A DNA stretch of 64,000 bases from CAVYXF01 sp963772335 (GCA_963772335.1 CAVYXF010000003.1:558001-622000); one strand, 5' to 3'; positions 7,850-16,663 are shown, counted from the first letter of the stretch. Notes: generated by a model from the sequence alone, not told the origin. A program made the numbers and translations.

Positions 7850-9082
7850 ATGCTAGAGCTTCTGCTTTGCTCTCTGTTTACACTACTTCCCGACTACCTG
7901 TATCGGCGCTTTGGTCAAGGGAAACGGCTCGGTGTTGAGATCACTTATTACTCTATGTGGTACGAATTAAGGTATGGTATTACGGCATGCTTGATGCTCA
8001 CAGTGTCGTTGATCACCGTCGTTTTTTACTACCACCCCTCGACGACTAGCGTAAACTCGTTTTACCGCACTGTGCCAATATTGCCGGAAGCTGGCGGCCG
8101 GGTCGCCGAAATCTTTGTTGGATTTACTGACGAGGTTAAGAAGGGACAGCCGATTTTCCGGCTCGACCGGACGACGCAGGAGGCGGCGCTCGAAGTCGCC
8201 AATCGTCGCATTGCGCAAGTCGATGCGGCGGCAGTGATGGCGCAAGCCGATATTGCTGCGGCCGACGGGCAGATCCAGCAGGCAAAGGGTGCTTATCAGC
8301 AGGCGGTGGATGAGCTCGCAACGAAGCAGGAACTCCAGCAACGCAGCCCCGGCGTGGTAGCGGCGCGCGAGATCGAACGGCTCCAAAATCTCGTCGACGG
8401 GCGACAAGGCGCCGTGGTGGCGGCAGAGGCCGCCAAGCAGGCCGCTGAAACACGAATTTCCACGCTCCTGCCCGCCGAGAAGGCGAGTGCGGTAGCCGCT
8501 CGCGCCCAGGCCCAGGTCGAGTTGGACAAGACAACGGTGTATGCCGGGGTGGATGGACGCGTGGAGCAATTCATACTGCGCGTTGGCGATTTCGTCAGTC
8601 CGGTGATGCGACCGGCCGGCATTCTCATTCCACAAGAGGCTGGCAGGTTAGGTCTCATAGCCGGTTTCGGACAGATCGAAGCGCAGGTCATGAAGATAGG
8701 CATGGCAGCCGAGGTAACCTGCGTGTCCAAACCTTTGACAATCATCCCGATGGTTGTGACGAAGGTGCAGGACTATATTGCCGCCGGTCAGGCCCGGGCG
8801 GCAGAACAGCTGGTCGACGCGCAGCAGGTGATCCGGCCAGGCACCCTAACAGTGTTCCTGGAGCCGCTATACAACGACGGATTGGCCGGTGTGACGCCTG
8901 GCAGCAGCTGCATTGCAAACGCGTACAGCAATCATCACGAGCAACTGGCGTCAGGTGACGTCGGGGCGGCCCGATGGCTTTTTCTGCACGCTGTTGATGC
9001 AACCAGCATTGTTCACGCGATGATCCTGCGCCTTCAAGCTCTAGTTCTCCCGGTTAAGCTTCTGGTTCTTTCGGGTCACTGA
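7850..9082 (+). CDS. HlyD/membrane-fusion-type secretion adaptor
   Basis: 410 residues. After an inner-membrane anchor (ITACLMLTVSLITVVFYY), the protein shows the split lipoyl domain (VPILPEAGGRVAEIFVGFTDEV and later YAGVDGRVEQFILRVGDFV) around a long alpha-helical hairpin rich in Ala and Gln, then a beta-barrel domain. This is the architecture of periplasmic adaptors of the YiaV/EmrA/AaeA type. No outer-membrane channel or pump gene is adjacent, which is also true for YiaV-like pairs. The C-terminus ends in another hydrophobic stretch (LQALVLPVKLLVL). The role is probably envelope transport or integrity; substrate unknown. Confidence 0.85.
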   Translation: MLELLLCSLFTLLPDYLYRRFGQGKRLGVEITYYSMWYELRYGITACLMLTVSLITVVFYYHPSTTSVNSFYRTVPILPEAGGRVAEIFVGFTDEVKKGQPIFRLDRTTQEAALEVANRRIAQVDAAAVMAQADIAAADGQIQQAKGAYQQAVDELATKQELQQRSPGVVAAREIERLQNLVDGRQGAVVAAEAAKQAAETRISTLLPAEKASAVAARAQAQVELDKTTVYAGVDGRVEQFILRVGDFVSPVMRPAGILIPQEAGRLGLIAGFGQIEAQVMKIGMAAEVTCVSKPLTIIPMVVTKVQDYIAAGQARAAEQLVDAQQVIRPGTLTVFLEPLYNDGLAGVTPGSSCIANAYSNHHEQLASGDVGAARWLFLHAVDATSIVHAMILRLQALVLPVKLLVLSGH

Positions 9083-9201
9083 CTTAGATTTCTTGCTGCA
9101 GAAGCACCGTATCGCGAAGCTCTAAAGCACAGCAGCTCTATATCGATCGCTCGCCTGACCAAAGCCGGCGACCTACTTCCCGTCATTCGAAGGAGGGTTC
9201 C

Positions 9202-9912
9202 GTGAAGCTTGGAGCGTATATCGTTAGTGGGGTTCTCACAGTAATACCCCTTTGGATCACCTGGCTGGTCGTCAATTTCGTGTTCCGGCAGCTGTTGTTC
9301 GTCGGCCGCCCGATCGTGAGTGCTATCCGGCAGTACACGGGCTATTACATGCCGCCGATTGCTGAGCGTATCAGCTGGACGGTGGTCGACGACATTCTCG
9401 CGGTGTTGCTCACATTAACCGGCTTTTATCTTCTGGGATGGGCCGTAAGCCGGGTCATTGGGAGGAGATTGCTGGGTATGTTCGAGGCGATCCTGAGCCG
9501 GTTTCCGCTCGTCCCCAAGATCTATGGCGGGGTGAAACAGCTGATCTCCGCGCTGGAGAAAAAGCCGGACGGCATGCAGCGGGTTGTTCTGATTGATTTT
9601 CCGTCCCGGGAAATGAAGTCCGTTGGCCTGGTCACGCGGGTGATGACCGATCAGGACACGCACCGCAAGCTGGCGATTGTCTATGTTCCGACGACACCGA
9701 ACCCAACCTCAGGGTATTTGGAAGTGGTTCCCATGGAGAGCGTCGTACAGACGGATTGGACCCTGGATGAGGCAATGAATTTTGTCATCTCAGCCGGTGC
9801 GGTGGCTCCAGATCGGATTCGGTATAGCAACGTCCGCGAACAGCAGGATGGCACAAGCGCCACAGCTGAAACTCTGCCAAGCGCGCCGAGTCGGCACTCT
9901 GCTGATATTTGA
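9202..9912 (+). CDS. DUF502 family membrane protein
   Basis: 236 residues, GTG start with a strong AGGAGG Shine-Dalgarno sequence. Two transmembrane helices (residues 4-26 and about 55-80) are followed by a soluble domain with SRFPLVPKIYGGVKQL and YVPTTPNPTSGYLEVVP, the hallmark of DUF502. These proteins are widespread in alphaproteobacteria; biochemical function is not established. It stands alone downstream of the HlyD unit (119-bp gap). Confidence 0.85.
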   Translation: MKLGAYIVSGVLTVIPLWITWLVVNFVFRQLLFVGRPIVSAIRQYTGYYMPPIAERISWTVVDDILAVLLTLTGFYLLGWAVSRVIGRRLLGMFEAILSRFPLVPKIYGGVKQLISALEKKPDGMQRVVLIDFPSREMKSVGLVTRVMTDQDTHRKLAIVYVPTTPNPTSGYLEVVPMESVVQTDWTLDEAMNFVISAGAVAPDRIRYSNVREQQDGTSATAETLPSAPSRHSADI

Positions 9913-10366
9913 AGCATCCTCTGTGCTGGCGATCTTTCCTTTGCAAAAAGAAGCCCAGGAGGCACCGCCGGCCTGCAAGTAGGATTCCGCCTCTTTTGGT
10001 GGTCAGCTGCTCGGGAGGATTCCAGCGGAGGTACGTTGCCGCTGCTTGCCCTTATCCTGGTTGTATCTGCCGTAAAAGGCTTGGCGTCACGGGTAGCGCC
10101 AGCATGTTGGCTTGCGTCGCAACTCGTAAGGTTGCGACGGCTTAGCCTGCTCCCGAGTTGTGCTCATGCTAAGACCTGATGCGGAAGAGACGGCATGTGG
10201 GCTGCGGCTCTGAATACTCGCTAGGTGCTTAACGCTGTTTGCGTGCAGCGCGCCCGATCTGTGCTGCGGCTACGTAGACGGATCGGCGGCGGTCGCCGAA
10301 CCGGAACGGATTGCCGGGCTCAAATGGCTTTCCTCTTGGGCGGCCCTTCACCGCACAAACGAAATC
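9913..10366. other. Intergenic stretch, no gene seen
   Basis: About 450 bp between the DUF502 gene and the TRAP remnant. No frame here has recognisable protein features. A GAGGC/GCCTCTTTT pairing with a long loop near 9958-9998 could act as a weak terminator for the DUF502 gene. Confidence 0.4.
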
Positions 10367-10532
10367 GCCAATGGGCCTCAATCTGTTCGCGATCCAATCG
10401 ATCGCGCCAGACCGGAGGCTGGAGGAGGTTGCCATGGCCTCCCTGCCTTACGCCGCGCTGATCATCGCATTTTCCTTTCTGCTCTATGCATTTCCCGCCA
10501 TCGCACTTTGGCTGCCTGCTGCCATGGAATGA
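10367..10532 (+). pseudogene. 3' remnant of a TRAP transporter large permease (DctM type)
   Basis: The frame reads PMGLNLFAIQSIAPDR, then a hydrophobic helix (ALIIAFSFLLYAFPAIALWLPAAME). This matches the C-terminal end of DctM permeases (ITPPVGLNLFVIQGIA ... LLVAFPALALWLP). Nothing recognisable of the other eleven-odd helices lies upstream, so only the last ~55 codons survive. It stops 9 bp before the SMP-30 gene. TRAP permeases are often followed by sugar-acid enzymes, so the lactonase is probably the surviving end of a TRAP-linked catabolic operon. The start at 10434 has its own AGGAGG-like site and could make a 32-residue membrane peptide. Confidence 0.7.
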
Positions 10533-10541
10533 GGCTCTTCC

Positions 10542-11450
10542 ATGTTTGCACCGCCTCCGATCGTCGCCACGCGCATCTTCGCCCGCCTACCGGACGAATA
10601 CCGGAAGCCGGAAGCCACCTCCGAGTGGCATCGCCACCAGCCGGGCGATCTTCCGGCCCACTCCGTCCTTGAGGGGCCTTGCTTCGATGCCGAGGGCCAC
10701 TTGTGGTGCGTGGACATCCCCTGGGGACGCGTGTTCCGCGTTAGTCCCAATGGCCAATTCGAGTTGGTCGCCACCTATGACGGCGAGCCGAACGGGCTCA
10801 AAATTCATCCCGATGGACGCATCTTCATTGCGGACTACAAAAACGGTATTGTCGTGCTCGACCCGCAAACTGGACGCACGGAGAACCTTCTGGCGCGCGT
10901 CCGGCTGGAGCGGCTGAAGGCCGTCAACGACCTGACCTTCGCCTCCAATGGTGACCTCTATTTCACCGATCAGGGCTTGACTGGTTTGCACGATCCAACT
11001 GGCCGCGTCTTCCGCCTGCGCGCAAGCGGTGAGATCGACTGTCTTCTGAGCAACGTGCCGAGCCCGAACGGTCTTGTCCTCGATGTTTCGGAGCGCGTGC
11101 TCTATGTCGCGGTGACCCGCGCCAACGCGATCTGGCGCGTGCCCTTGATGGCGGACGGGGGCGTGGCGAAAGTGGGCACCTTCATCCAGCTCTCTGGTGG
11201 CGGCGGACCGGACGGGCTCGTCCTCGACGAGGCCGGCAATCTCGGCGTGTGTCATATCGGCCTGGGAGCGGTGTGGATGTTCAGCCCGAAGGGCGAGCCG
11301 ATCGCCCGGATCCAATCCTGTGCCGGCGATCACACCACCAACGCCGCTTTTGGTGGCCTCGCCCGCAAGCAACTCTTTATCACGGAAGCGGCAAGCGGAA
11401 CGATCCTGATTGCCGATTGGCATACGCCAGGTCGTCATCGGAAGTTTTGA
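10542..11450 (+). CDS. SMP-30/gluconolactonase family lactonase
   Basis: 302 residues with the repeated six-bladed propeller strands of the SMP-30/LRE family: EGPCFDAEGHLWCVDI, YDGEPNGLKIHPDGRIFIAD, VNDLTFASNGDLYFTD, PSPNGLVLDVSERVLYVA and GGGGPDGLVLDEAGNLGV. The Glu of the first blade, the Asn of VNDLTF and NGL, and the Asp of PDGL are the usual metal ligands. The enzyme would hydrolyse a sugar-acid lactone in the cytosol, as no signal peptide is present. It follows a TRAP permease remnant, consistent with a former uptake-plus-lactonase operon. Confidence 0.88.
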   Translation: MFAPPPIVATRIFARLPDEYRKPEATSEWHRHQPGDLPAHSVLEGPCFDAEGHLWCVDIPWGRVFRVSPNGQFELVATYDGEPNGLKIHPDGRIFIADYKNGIVVLDPQTGRTENLLARVRLERLKAVNDLTFASNGDLYFTDQGLTGLHDPTGRVFRLRASGEIDCLLSNVPSPNGLVLDVSERVLYVAVTRANAIWRVPLMADGGVAKVGTFIQLSGGGGPDGLVLDEAGNLGVCHIGLGAVWMFSPKGEPIARIQSCAGDHTTNAAFGGLARKQLFITEAASGTILIADWHTPGRHRKF

Positions 11451-11785
11451 GCTGCACTCCAATAAGCTGGCAAATAACCGCCTCGGCCCCACGCGGGATG
11501 TGAGCTTGCGTGAGATCAAGAAACCCTTCGCTGTCAATCTCGAAAAATAGTGGCTTTGATCTCGATCGCGTGTGATAATTTTGATCTGTTCACGGCTTAT
11601 CTTGCATAAGTCTCGGGCAGTGGTGGGTTTTTGGGCGCCGGCATTGCGACTGACCGGCGCGACCAAGTGGGTGTGATCAACTCTTCTGGCCGTGCGATCC
11701 GCCCGGCCTTCGACGTGCCGGATCACGGTGCTCGATTTGGAGCCGTCGCAACGCTCTGACTGTTAAAAACTTGGCCGGTGACGCT
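11451..11785. other. Intergenic stretch, no gene assigned
   Basis: About 335 bp between the lactonase and the PCuAC-like gene. A 45-codon open stretch ending at 11760 (GVINSSGRAIRPAFDVPDHG) has codon use like a gene end, but I recognise no family and no start. It may be another remnant. The promoter of the PQQ cassette must lie here or in the next gene. Confidence 0.4.
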
Positions 11786-12262
11786 ATGGGTCGACCGAAA
11801 TGGATCGGCGATAGGATTGCGAGGCATGTCCGCGCTCACGCGGTTATCGGACTTGCACTCTCTCTGCCAGCGGCCGCTCCGGCTGTCGCTGCAGACAGCG
11901 CCCTGCAAATATCGCAGGCATGGGTGCCCACCGCCGAACAGGCCGGCATCGATCTCCCGCTCCTGATGACCATCAAGAACAATTCCACTTCGCCGGACGC
12001 GCTCCTTCGCGTCAGGTGCCCGTTCGCAAATTTTTCGGAAAAGCACACCGTCGACCGCGGCGAAGGAGCGCCCGCCAAGCGCGCCGTTCCGTCCATTCCG
12101 ATACCAGCGGGCACAACGCTCGAGCTTAAGCCCGACGGTTACCATGTGATGCTGCTGCAAACCCGGCAGAAGCTGGCGAAGGGCGACACCCTCATCTGCT
12201 CTGTCACATTTCAGAAGGCCGGGCTTCTAGAAACGGAGGTGCACGTCAGGAGCGCAGACTGA
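11786..12262 (+). CDS. Exported PCuAC-like copper chaperone with a degenerate metal site
   Basis: 158 residues. An exported N-terminus (IGLALSLPAAAPAVAA) leads to a cupredoxin-like domain related to PCu(A)C: QISQAWVPTAE, a mid-domain His (EKHTVDRGEG), IPIPAGTTLELKPDGYHVMLL. The C-terminal His-X-Met pair is kept, but the Met of the GxMxM segment is replaced (GAPAKRAV) and the first ligand motif reads HTV. Copper binding is therefore questionable. PCuAC proteins deliver copper to cytochrome oxidase, and a caa3 oxidase operon is present at 51-57 kb. Here the gene precedes a PQQ dehydrogenase by 76 bp, suggesting an accessory role in that periplasmic system. ATG 11786 is chosen over an upstream TTG at 11771. 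Confidence 0.72.
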   Translation: MGRPKWIGDRIARHVRAHAVIGLALSLPAAAPAVAADSALQISQAWVPTAEQAGIDLPLLMTIKNNSTSPDALLRVRCPFANFSEKHTVDRGEGAPAKRAVPSIPIPAGTTLELKPDGYHVMLLQTRQKLAKGDTLICSVTFQKAGLLETEVHVRSAD

Positions 12263-12338
12263 TGAACGGCGGCCAATGGCTCGGGCCGAGCCAGAAGTGA
12301 ACAGCACAAAAGACGCCACAACAGGGAGGTATAGATTT

Positions 12339-14114
12339 ATGACCAGCGCTATTCGCGACCGAAAGCCGCGCCTGAGAGCCGATCTGCTCGCGATCGGATG
12401 CGCCATCGCCTGCACTGCCTATCTCGTGCCGGCGCGTGCGGCCGACGACGTCACCCACGACCGGCTGCTAAAAGCCGACAGCGAGCCCGGCAACTGGCTC
12501 CTGCATCATAAGAATTTCTCCGCTCATCGCTTCTCCAGCCTGAAAGAGATCAACCGCGACAACGTGAAGAACCTCAAAGTCGCCTGGACGATGCATCTCG
12601 GCGGTGTCGAGGGCGGCGGCATCTGGACCCATGGCGGTCTCGAAGGCACGCCGATCGTCGAGGACGGCTTCATGTACGTCACCGACGGCTGGGGCTCGGT
12701 CTACAAGATCGACACCCATGGCGGCAAAGGCAAGCTGCTCTGGAAGATGGACCCGAAGACCGACCATGACTGGGCGGGCGCGGTCGCGTGCTGCGGCGTC
12801 GACAATCGCGGCGTTGCGCTTTGGAAGAACTTGGTGATCTCCCACACGCTGGACGGACGGCTGATCGCCACCGACAAGGAGACCGGCCAGGTTGCCTGGC
12901 AGCGTCAGGTCGCCGATCCCGACAAGAGCGAGGTCATCACCGGGGCGCCGCTGATTGTGAAGGGCCTGGCGATTACCGGCGTTGCCGGCGCGGAATATGG
13001 CATCCGCGGCTGGCTGGCGGCGACCGACTTGGCGAGCCAGAAGGAGATCTGGCGCACCTACACCATACCGGGCAAAGGCGAGCCGGGCCACGAGACCTGG
13101 AAGGACCAGAACAATGCCGCCGCGAGCGGCGGCGGCTCGACCTGGGTCACCGGCAGCTATGATCCTGAAACCGACACCATCATCTGGGGCGTCGGCAATC
13201 CGGGACCGGACTGGGACAATGAATATCGGCCGGGCGACAACCTCTACACCGATAGCTCGCTCGGGCTCGATGCCAATACCGGCAAGATCAAATGGCATTA
13301 TCAGCACACGCCGAACGATCCGTACGATTATGACAGCGTGTCTGAGAACGTGCTGGTGGACGTCGGCGGGCAGAAGCTTGCGCTCGAGGCGGACCGCAAT
13401 GGCTTTGCCTATGCTGTCGATCGCACGAGCGGCAAGTTCGTCTGGGGGCTGCCATTCGTGAAGAAGGTGACCTGGACCAAGGGGCTCGATCCCAAGACCG
13501 GCAAGCCGCTGGAATACGATCCGACAAAGCCGATACAGCGCTATAACGCGGAGGTGACGCCGAGCCGGACGAACAAGGAAACGGACATCTGCCCCGGCAA
13601 TATGGGCGGCAAGAACTGGCCGCCGACCGCCTATAACCCAGATCTGAAGCTCTGGTACATTCCGGTCATCGAAAGCTGCAACCGCATCAAGGTCGAGGAG
13701 ACGACGACGGCGAGCCTTAAGCCGCGGGAATTCTTCACGGGCGGCGGGCCGAGCCAGCCTGTCCGCATCACCGGCAGCGTCACCGCGATCGACGTAACCA
13801 GCGGCAAGATCGCAGGCAAAGCGGAAACGCCGTTCCCGATGCTGGGCGGCATCCTGGCGACACCCGATCTGGTCTTCGCCGGCCAGCCCTCAGGCGAGGT
13901 GATGGCGCTCGACGCCAAGACGCTTGAGAGGCTGTGGGAGTTCAACACCGGCGGCGGCGTCAACGCACCGCCCATGACCTTCACGGTGGACGGCAAGCAA
14001 TATGTCGCGATCCTGGTCGGCCTTGGCGGGGCTTGGGACAAGTGGTTCATCGAGGCAACGCCCGAGCTGAAGAGCATGCAGCCGGGTTCGGTGCTGTACG
14101 TGTTCGCTCTCTGA
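12339..14114 (+). CDS. PQQ-dependent methanol/ethanol-type dehydrogenase, lanthanide-type site
   Basis: 591 residues. The start at 12339 has GGGAGGT and yields a signal peptide (cleavage after PARAAD). The W-motif propeller of quinoprotein alcohol dehydrogenases is complete. The vicinal Cys pair is residues 151-152 (AVACCGVDNRG). Metal and PQQ ligands: Glu219 (GAEYGIRGW), Asn287 (GVGNPGPDW), catalytic Asp330 and, two residues on, Asp332 (DPYDYDSVS). The extra Asp is found in XoxF/ExaF-type lanthanide enzymes, while calcium-type MxaF has Ala there. It would oxidise an alcohol or aldehyde in the periplasm and pass electrons to the cytochrome c encoded next. A 10-bp-stem hairpin separates the two genes. 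Substrate not predictable. Confidence 0.92.
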   Translation: MTSAIRDRKPRLRADLLAIGCAIACTAYLVPARAADDVTHDRLLKADSEPGNWLLHHKNFSAHRFSSLKEINRDNVKNLKVAWTMHLGGVEGGGIWTHGGLEGTPIVEDGFMYVTDGWGSVYKIDTHGGKGKLLWKMDPKTDHDWAGAVACCGVDNRGVALWKNLVISHTLDGRLIATDKETGQVAWQRQVADPDKSEVITGAPLIVKGLAITGVAGAEYGIRGWLAATDLASQKEIWRTYTIPGKGEPGHETWKDQNNAAASGGGSTWVTGSYDPETDTIIWGVGNPGPDWDNEYRPGDNLYTDSSLGLDANTGKIKWHYQHTPNDPYDYDSVSENVLVDVGGQKLALEADRNGFAYAVDRTSGKFVWGLPFVKKVTWTKGLDPKTGKPLEYDPTKPIQRYNAEVTPSRTNKETDICPGNMGGKNWPPTAYNPDLKLWYIPVIESCNRIKVEETTTASLKPREFFTGGGPSQPVRITGSVTAIDVTSGKIAGKAETPFPMLGGILATPDLVFAGQPSGEVMALDAKTLERLWEFNTGGGVNAPPMTFTVDGKQYVAILVGLGGAWDKWFIEATPELKSMQPGSVLYVFAL

Positions 14115-14126
14115 CGCGCGCAAACA

Positions 14127-14153
14127 GGAGGTCCGGCCCGAGTCCGGACCTCC
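14127..14153 (+). terminator. GC-rich hairpin after dehydrogenase 1
   Basis: GGAGGTCCGG, 7-nt loop, CCGGACCTCC, 12 bp after the dehydrogenase stop and 23 bp before the cytochrome ATG. There is no T-run, so it more likely sets relative expression or mRNA stability within the operon than fully terminating. Dehydrogenase 2 has a similar hairpin. Confidence 0.6.
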
Positions 14154-14176
14154 GATCTGTTCAGGCAAGATCACCA

Positions 14177-14737
14177 ATGACGATCACCAAAGGCTCTTCG
14201 CGCGCGGGGATGGCTCTGGCCTTTATCCTCGCGGCAATTCTGTGGACGCCGGGCATCTCGCATGGCCAGTCGGCGCCGGACCCGACCGATGCCGGCAAGC
14301 AGGTGTTTAAGCGGGCGAATTGTATGGGCTGCCATAAATGGCATGGCAATGGCGGCGGTGGTTACGGCGGCGATGCGCTGTCATTGCGCAAGACCGAGCT
14401 CACGCGCGAGCAGATCATTGAGACGGTGAGCTGCGGCCGGCCGGGCACCGGCATGCCATTCTTCGTGCGCGGCGCTTACGACACCAGCAAATGCTACGAC
14501 ATGAACCGCGCCGAGGTGGGCGGTCAGATGCCGCCGGAAGGCACGACCTTCCTGCGGCCGAACGATATCGCCGCGGTCACGGATTATGTGCTTGCCCACA
14601 TCAAGGGCAAGGGCGAGCCGACTTACGCCGAATGCACCGTCTTCTTCTCCGAGACCTCGCGCGTCTGCGACATCTACAAGACGCAAGACGAGCAAAAGCC
14701 GGCCGAGACGACGGCAAGCACGGGGAGGAGCCAATGA
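14177..14737 (+). CDS. Periplasmic monohaem c-type cytochrome, partner of PQQ dehydrogenase 1
   Basis: 186 residues. The signal peptide (MALAFILAAILWTPGISHGQ) is followed by one haem site CMGCH (KRANCMGCHKWHGNGGGGYG). Met in GTGMPFF is a likely sixth ligand. Additional cysteines (SCGRPG, SKCYDM, ECTVFF, SRVCDI) suggest a disulphide-stabilised tail beyond the usual cytochrome fold. Its position right after the quinoprotein gene fits the role of primary electron acceptor, as XoxG/ExaB-type cytochromes do. The stop overlaps the next ATG (ATGA), so translation is coupled to the following secreted protein. Confidence 0.88.
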   Translation: MTITKGSSRAGMALAFILAAILWTPGISHGQSAPDPTDAGKQVFKRANCMGCHKWHGNGGGGYGGDALSLRKTELTREQIIETVSCGRPGTGMPFFVRGAYDTSKCYDMNRAEVGGQMPPEGTTFLRPNDIAAVTDYVLAHIKGKGEPTYAECTVFFSETSRVCDIYKTQDEQKPAETTASTGRSQ

Positions 14738-15387
14738 TGCGTGGATTTTCACTCCCTCCCCGTTTCGCTACGGGCGTTTCTCTCGCGCTGCTGGCCATCG
14801 CGTTCTCCGGATCTTTCGCGCGAGCTGAAGAATTCACCGGCAATGATCTGCGCGATATCCGGATCGGTATGGCGGTGACCGACCTGCCAGAAAGCGGCTA
14901 TGTTAACTTCGCCTGCGCGAGCGCTCCGGAGCGGACACTTCCAGCCTGGAAGCAATGGAGCGACTGTCCCGCCGGCGCCGACGGCACGCACGCGGTCCGG
15001 TTCGGCTTCGATCCCGCAACCAGCCGCGACGGCACGGTTGTGGCGGGGCACCCTGCCGTCCTCACCCTCTCGATCGACGAAGCGGGACGCGTTGTCCGCC
15101 TCGAGATCGTGACCGACCCGAAGGCGCGACTCTATTTGCGCAAGAAGGCCTATCTTCTCGGCACGCAGGCCATGTCCCGCTATGGCGCGGAAGGCTGGAA
15201 CTGCAAACAAGAGAGCCCCGGCGCCGATGAGGAACCGGTCGGCGGTGTCTATGTGAAGGAGCACTGCACCAAGACGACCTCCAGTCGCGCGCTCGTGGTT
15301 GATCGCAGCCTGTTCCGCCGCGCGGGCCAGGATCTGAACAATTTCATCGACGAAACGCGAATCACCATCACACAGGCTAAGGGGTGA
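14734..15387 (+). CDS. Secreted protein of unknown function in the PQQ cassette
   Basis: 217 residues with a signal peptide (FATGVSLALLAIAFSGSFARA). The mature part starts EEFTGNDLRDIRIGMAVTDL, and has four cysteines (NFACAS, WSDCPAG, NCKQES, KEHCTK) that probably form two disulphides. I do not recognise the family. A DIRIGM-like N-terminus followed by a beta-rich domain also occurs in some periplasmic proteins of quinoprotein clusters. It overlaps the cytochrome stop by 4 bp and has GGGAGGAG upstream, so it is co-expressed with it. It may assist assembly or interact with the dehydrogenase. It ends 83 bp from the convergent Rieske gene. Confidence 0.75.
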   Translation: MMRGFSLPPRFATGVSLALLAIAFSGSFARAEEFTGNDLRDIRIGMAVTDLPESGYVNFACASAPERTLPAWKQWSDCPAGADGTHAVRFGFDPATSRDGTVVAGHPAVLTLSIDEAGRVVRLEIVTDPKARLYLRKKAYLLGTQAMSRYGAEGWNCKQESPGADEEPVGGVYVKEHCTKTTSSRALVVDRSLFRRAGQDLNNFIDETRITITQAKG

Positions 15388-15470
15388 TCAGCGGCGGACT
15401 GAGCAAACAAGGCAACGGCCAACAGTGTCCCGATTGCAGGAGACGCCCTTTCGGTTGCTCCATTGGCCGG

Positions 15471-16046
15471 TCATACCGGCGTCGCCCCGACACGTCCGGA
15501 GAAGCCCGACGCGACGATGACGGTGCCGTCCCTTACCTTCAGACCGAGCGACGGAAGCGGCCGAGGAGCGGGACCGAACACCACCTCGGCGCCGTTCACG
15601 GGAATGAAGGTCGAACCGTGACAGGAGCAGACAAACGCTGACTTCTCCTTCGACCACATGTTTACCGGACATGCCTGGTGCGTGCAGATCGCCGAATAGG
15701 CGACGACGCCGTCTGCGGCGCGTGCCCGTGTCTCCTCGTTCAGCGTTGCCGGATCGAACCGCGCAATGATCACGAGGTTGAGGCGGGACCCGTTTCGCAC
15801 CGTGCCGTCAGGGGCGGCGGGATAGACCTGCATCTGCGGGCCGCCGAGCGCGAGATCCTCGACCAGCACCGGCTGGCCCTTCTTCGGGCCGGTCAGAAAC
15901 ACGAAATGATCCTCAGGAGCCGGCGGCTTGCCGGCCTCGCTGCTGTCGTCCGCCCGCGCGGCGCCTGCCAGCAACGGCGTCAGCGCCAGCCCGAGCACCG
16001 TCCGCCGATGATATTCCCGCATGCACGGCTTCTCTTCACCCGACAT
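15471..16046 (-). CDS. Tat-exported Rieske [2Fe-2S] protein
   Basis: 191 residues from ATG 16046, which has GAAGGAAGG upstream; a GTG at 16070 would add 8 residues. A twin-arginine-type leader (HRRTVLGLALTPLLAGAARA) exports the folded protein. The cluster-binding loops are CTHQACP and CSCHGSTF, the usual Cys-X-His ... Cys-X-X-His pairs (here CTH and CSCH), with the proline loop GPAPRPLPSL after them. It is not a bc1 Rieske by context, since no cytochrome b or c1 gene is near. It is the last gene of the cassette dehydrogenase 2, small secreted protein, Rieske, so it may accept electrons from that quinoprotein or an associated oxidase. Confidence 0.85.
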   Translation of the reverse strand: MSGEEKPCMREYHRRTVLGLALTPLLAGAARADDSSEAGKPPAPEDHFVFLTGPKKGQPVLVEDLALGGPQMQVYPAAPDGTVRNGSRLNLVIIARFDPATLNEETRARAADGVVAYSAICTHQACPVNMWSKEKSAFVCSCHGSTFIPVNGAEVVFGPAPRPLPSLGLKVRDGTVIVASGFSGRVGATPV

Positions 16047-16131
16047 GCCCTGCCTTCCTTCTCTTGACACAGTCGACCGTCATCGAAGCCCGGCGGAGGC
16101 AAGGCTGTCGCCCTCCGCCCGGGCGTTGTCG

Positions 16132-16578
16132 TCACTCGGTTCCGTTGACGTTTGCCATGAGCGGCAGCGACACCATGGCGAATTCGCCGGTGCCGATATA
16201 GCCGACGCGGAAGTAGCCGTTAATCGGGTGCTTGCCGGGCTTTGTTGCCTTGAGGCTGATGGCGAATTCGAGCCCTGAATCCTGCATTGTGGCCTTCACC
16301 ACGCGCTGGTCGAAGGCGACGCCATCGTCGAAGGACGACAGCTCGATCACACGGTTGTTGTAGCTCTGGAGCACGCGGTAGCCGTCGCGAACGCGCAGAG
16401 TCGCGTGCAGCACCGCCGGCTCGCCGACCTTGGCGGTCACGTCAGCGATTTCGATGGCATAGGCTGGATCTTCCGCAGCCGCCTGGCTGGTGCTGAGCGC
16501 GACCAGGCCGGCCGGAAGTCCGGCGAGAACGGCGAGCGTGAGAAGGCGCATAAACTTCGAAGAGGCGCGGTGTTTCAT
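16132..16578 (-). CDS. Small secreted protein in the second PQQ cassette
   Basis: 148 residues. ATG 16578 gives a signal peptide (MRLLTLAVLAGLPAGLVAL to SQAAAED). The mature domain is beta-rich (YAIEIADVTAKVGEPAVLHATLRV ends, FRVGYIGTGEFAMVSLPL) without cysteines, resembling an immunoglobulin-like fold. No family recognised. It lies between PQQ dehydrogenase 2 and the Rieske gene on the same strand, so it is likely co-transcribed and possibly a dehydrogenase accessory protein. Confidence 0.7.
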   Translation of the reverse strand: MKHRASSKFMRLLTLAVLAGLPAGLVALSTSQAAAEDPAYAIEIADVTAKVGEPAVLHATLRVRDGYRVLQSYNNRVIELSSFDDGVAFDQRVVKATMQDSGLEFAISLKATKPGKHPINGYFRVGYIGTGEFAMVSLPLMANVNGTE

Positions 16579-16663
16579 TCGTGAATTCCAGCAAGATCGC
16601 TCCGGCAGGATTCGGCGCCCTGCCGCAATTATGAAGGCTTGCTTCCCCAGAGTTCGGAAGGAA

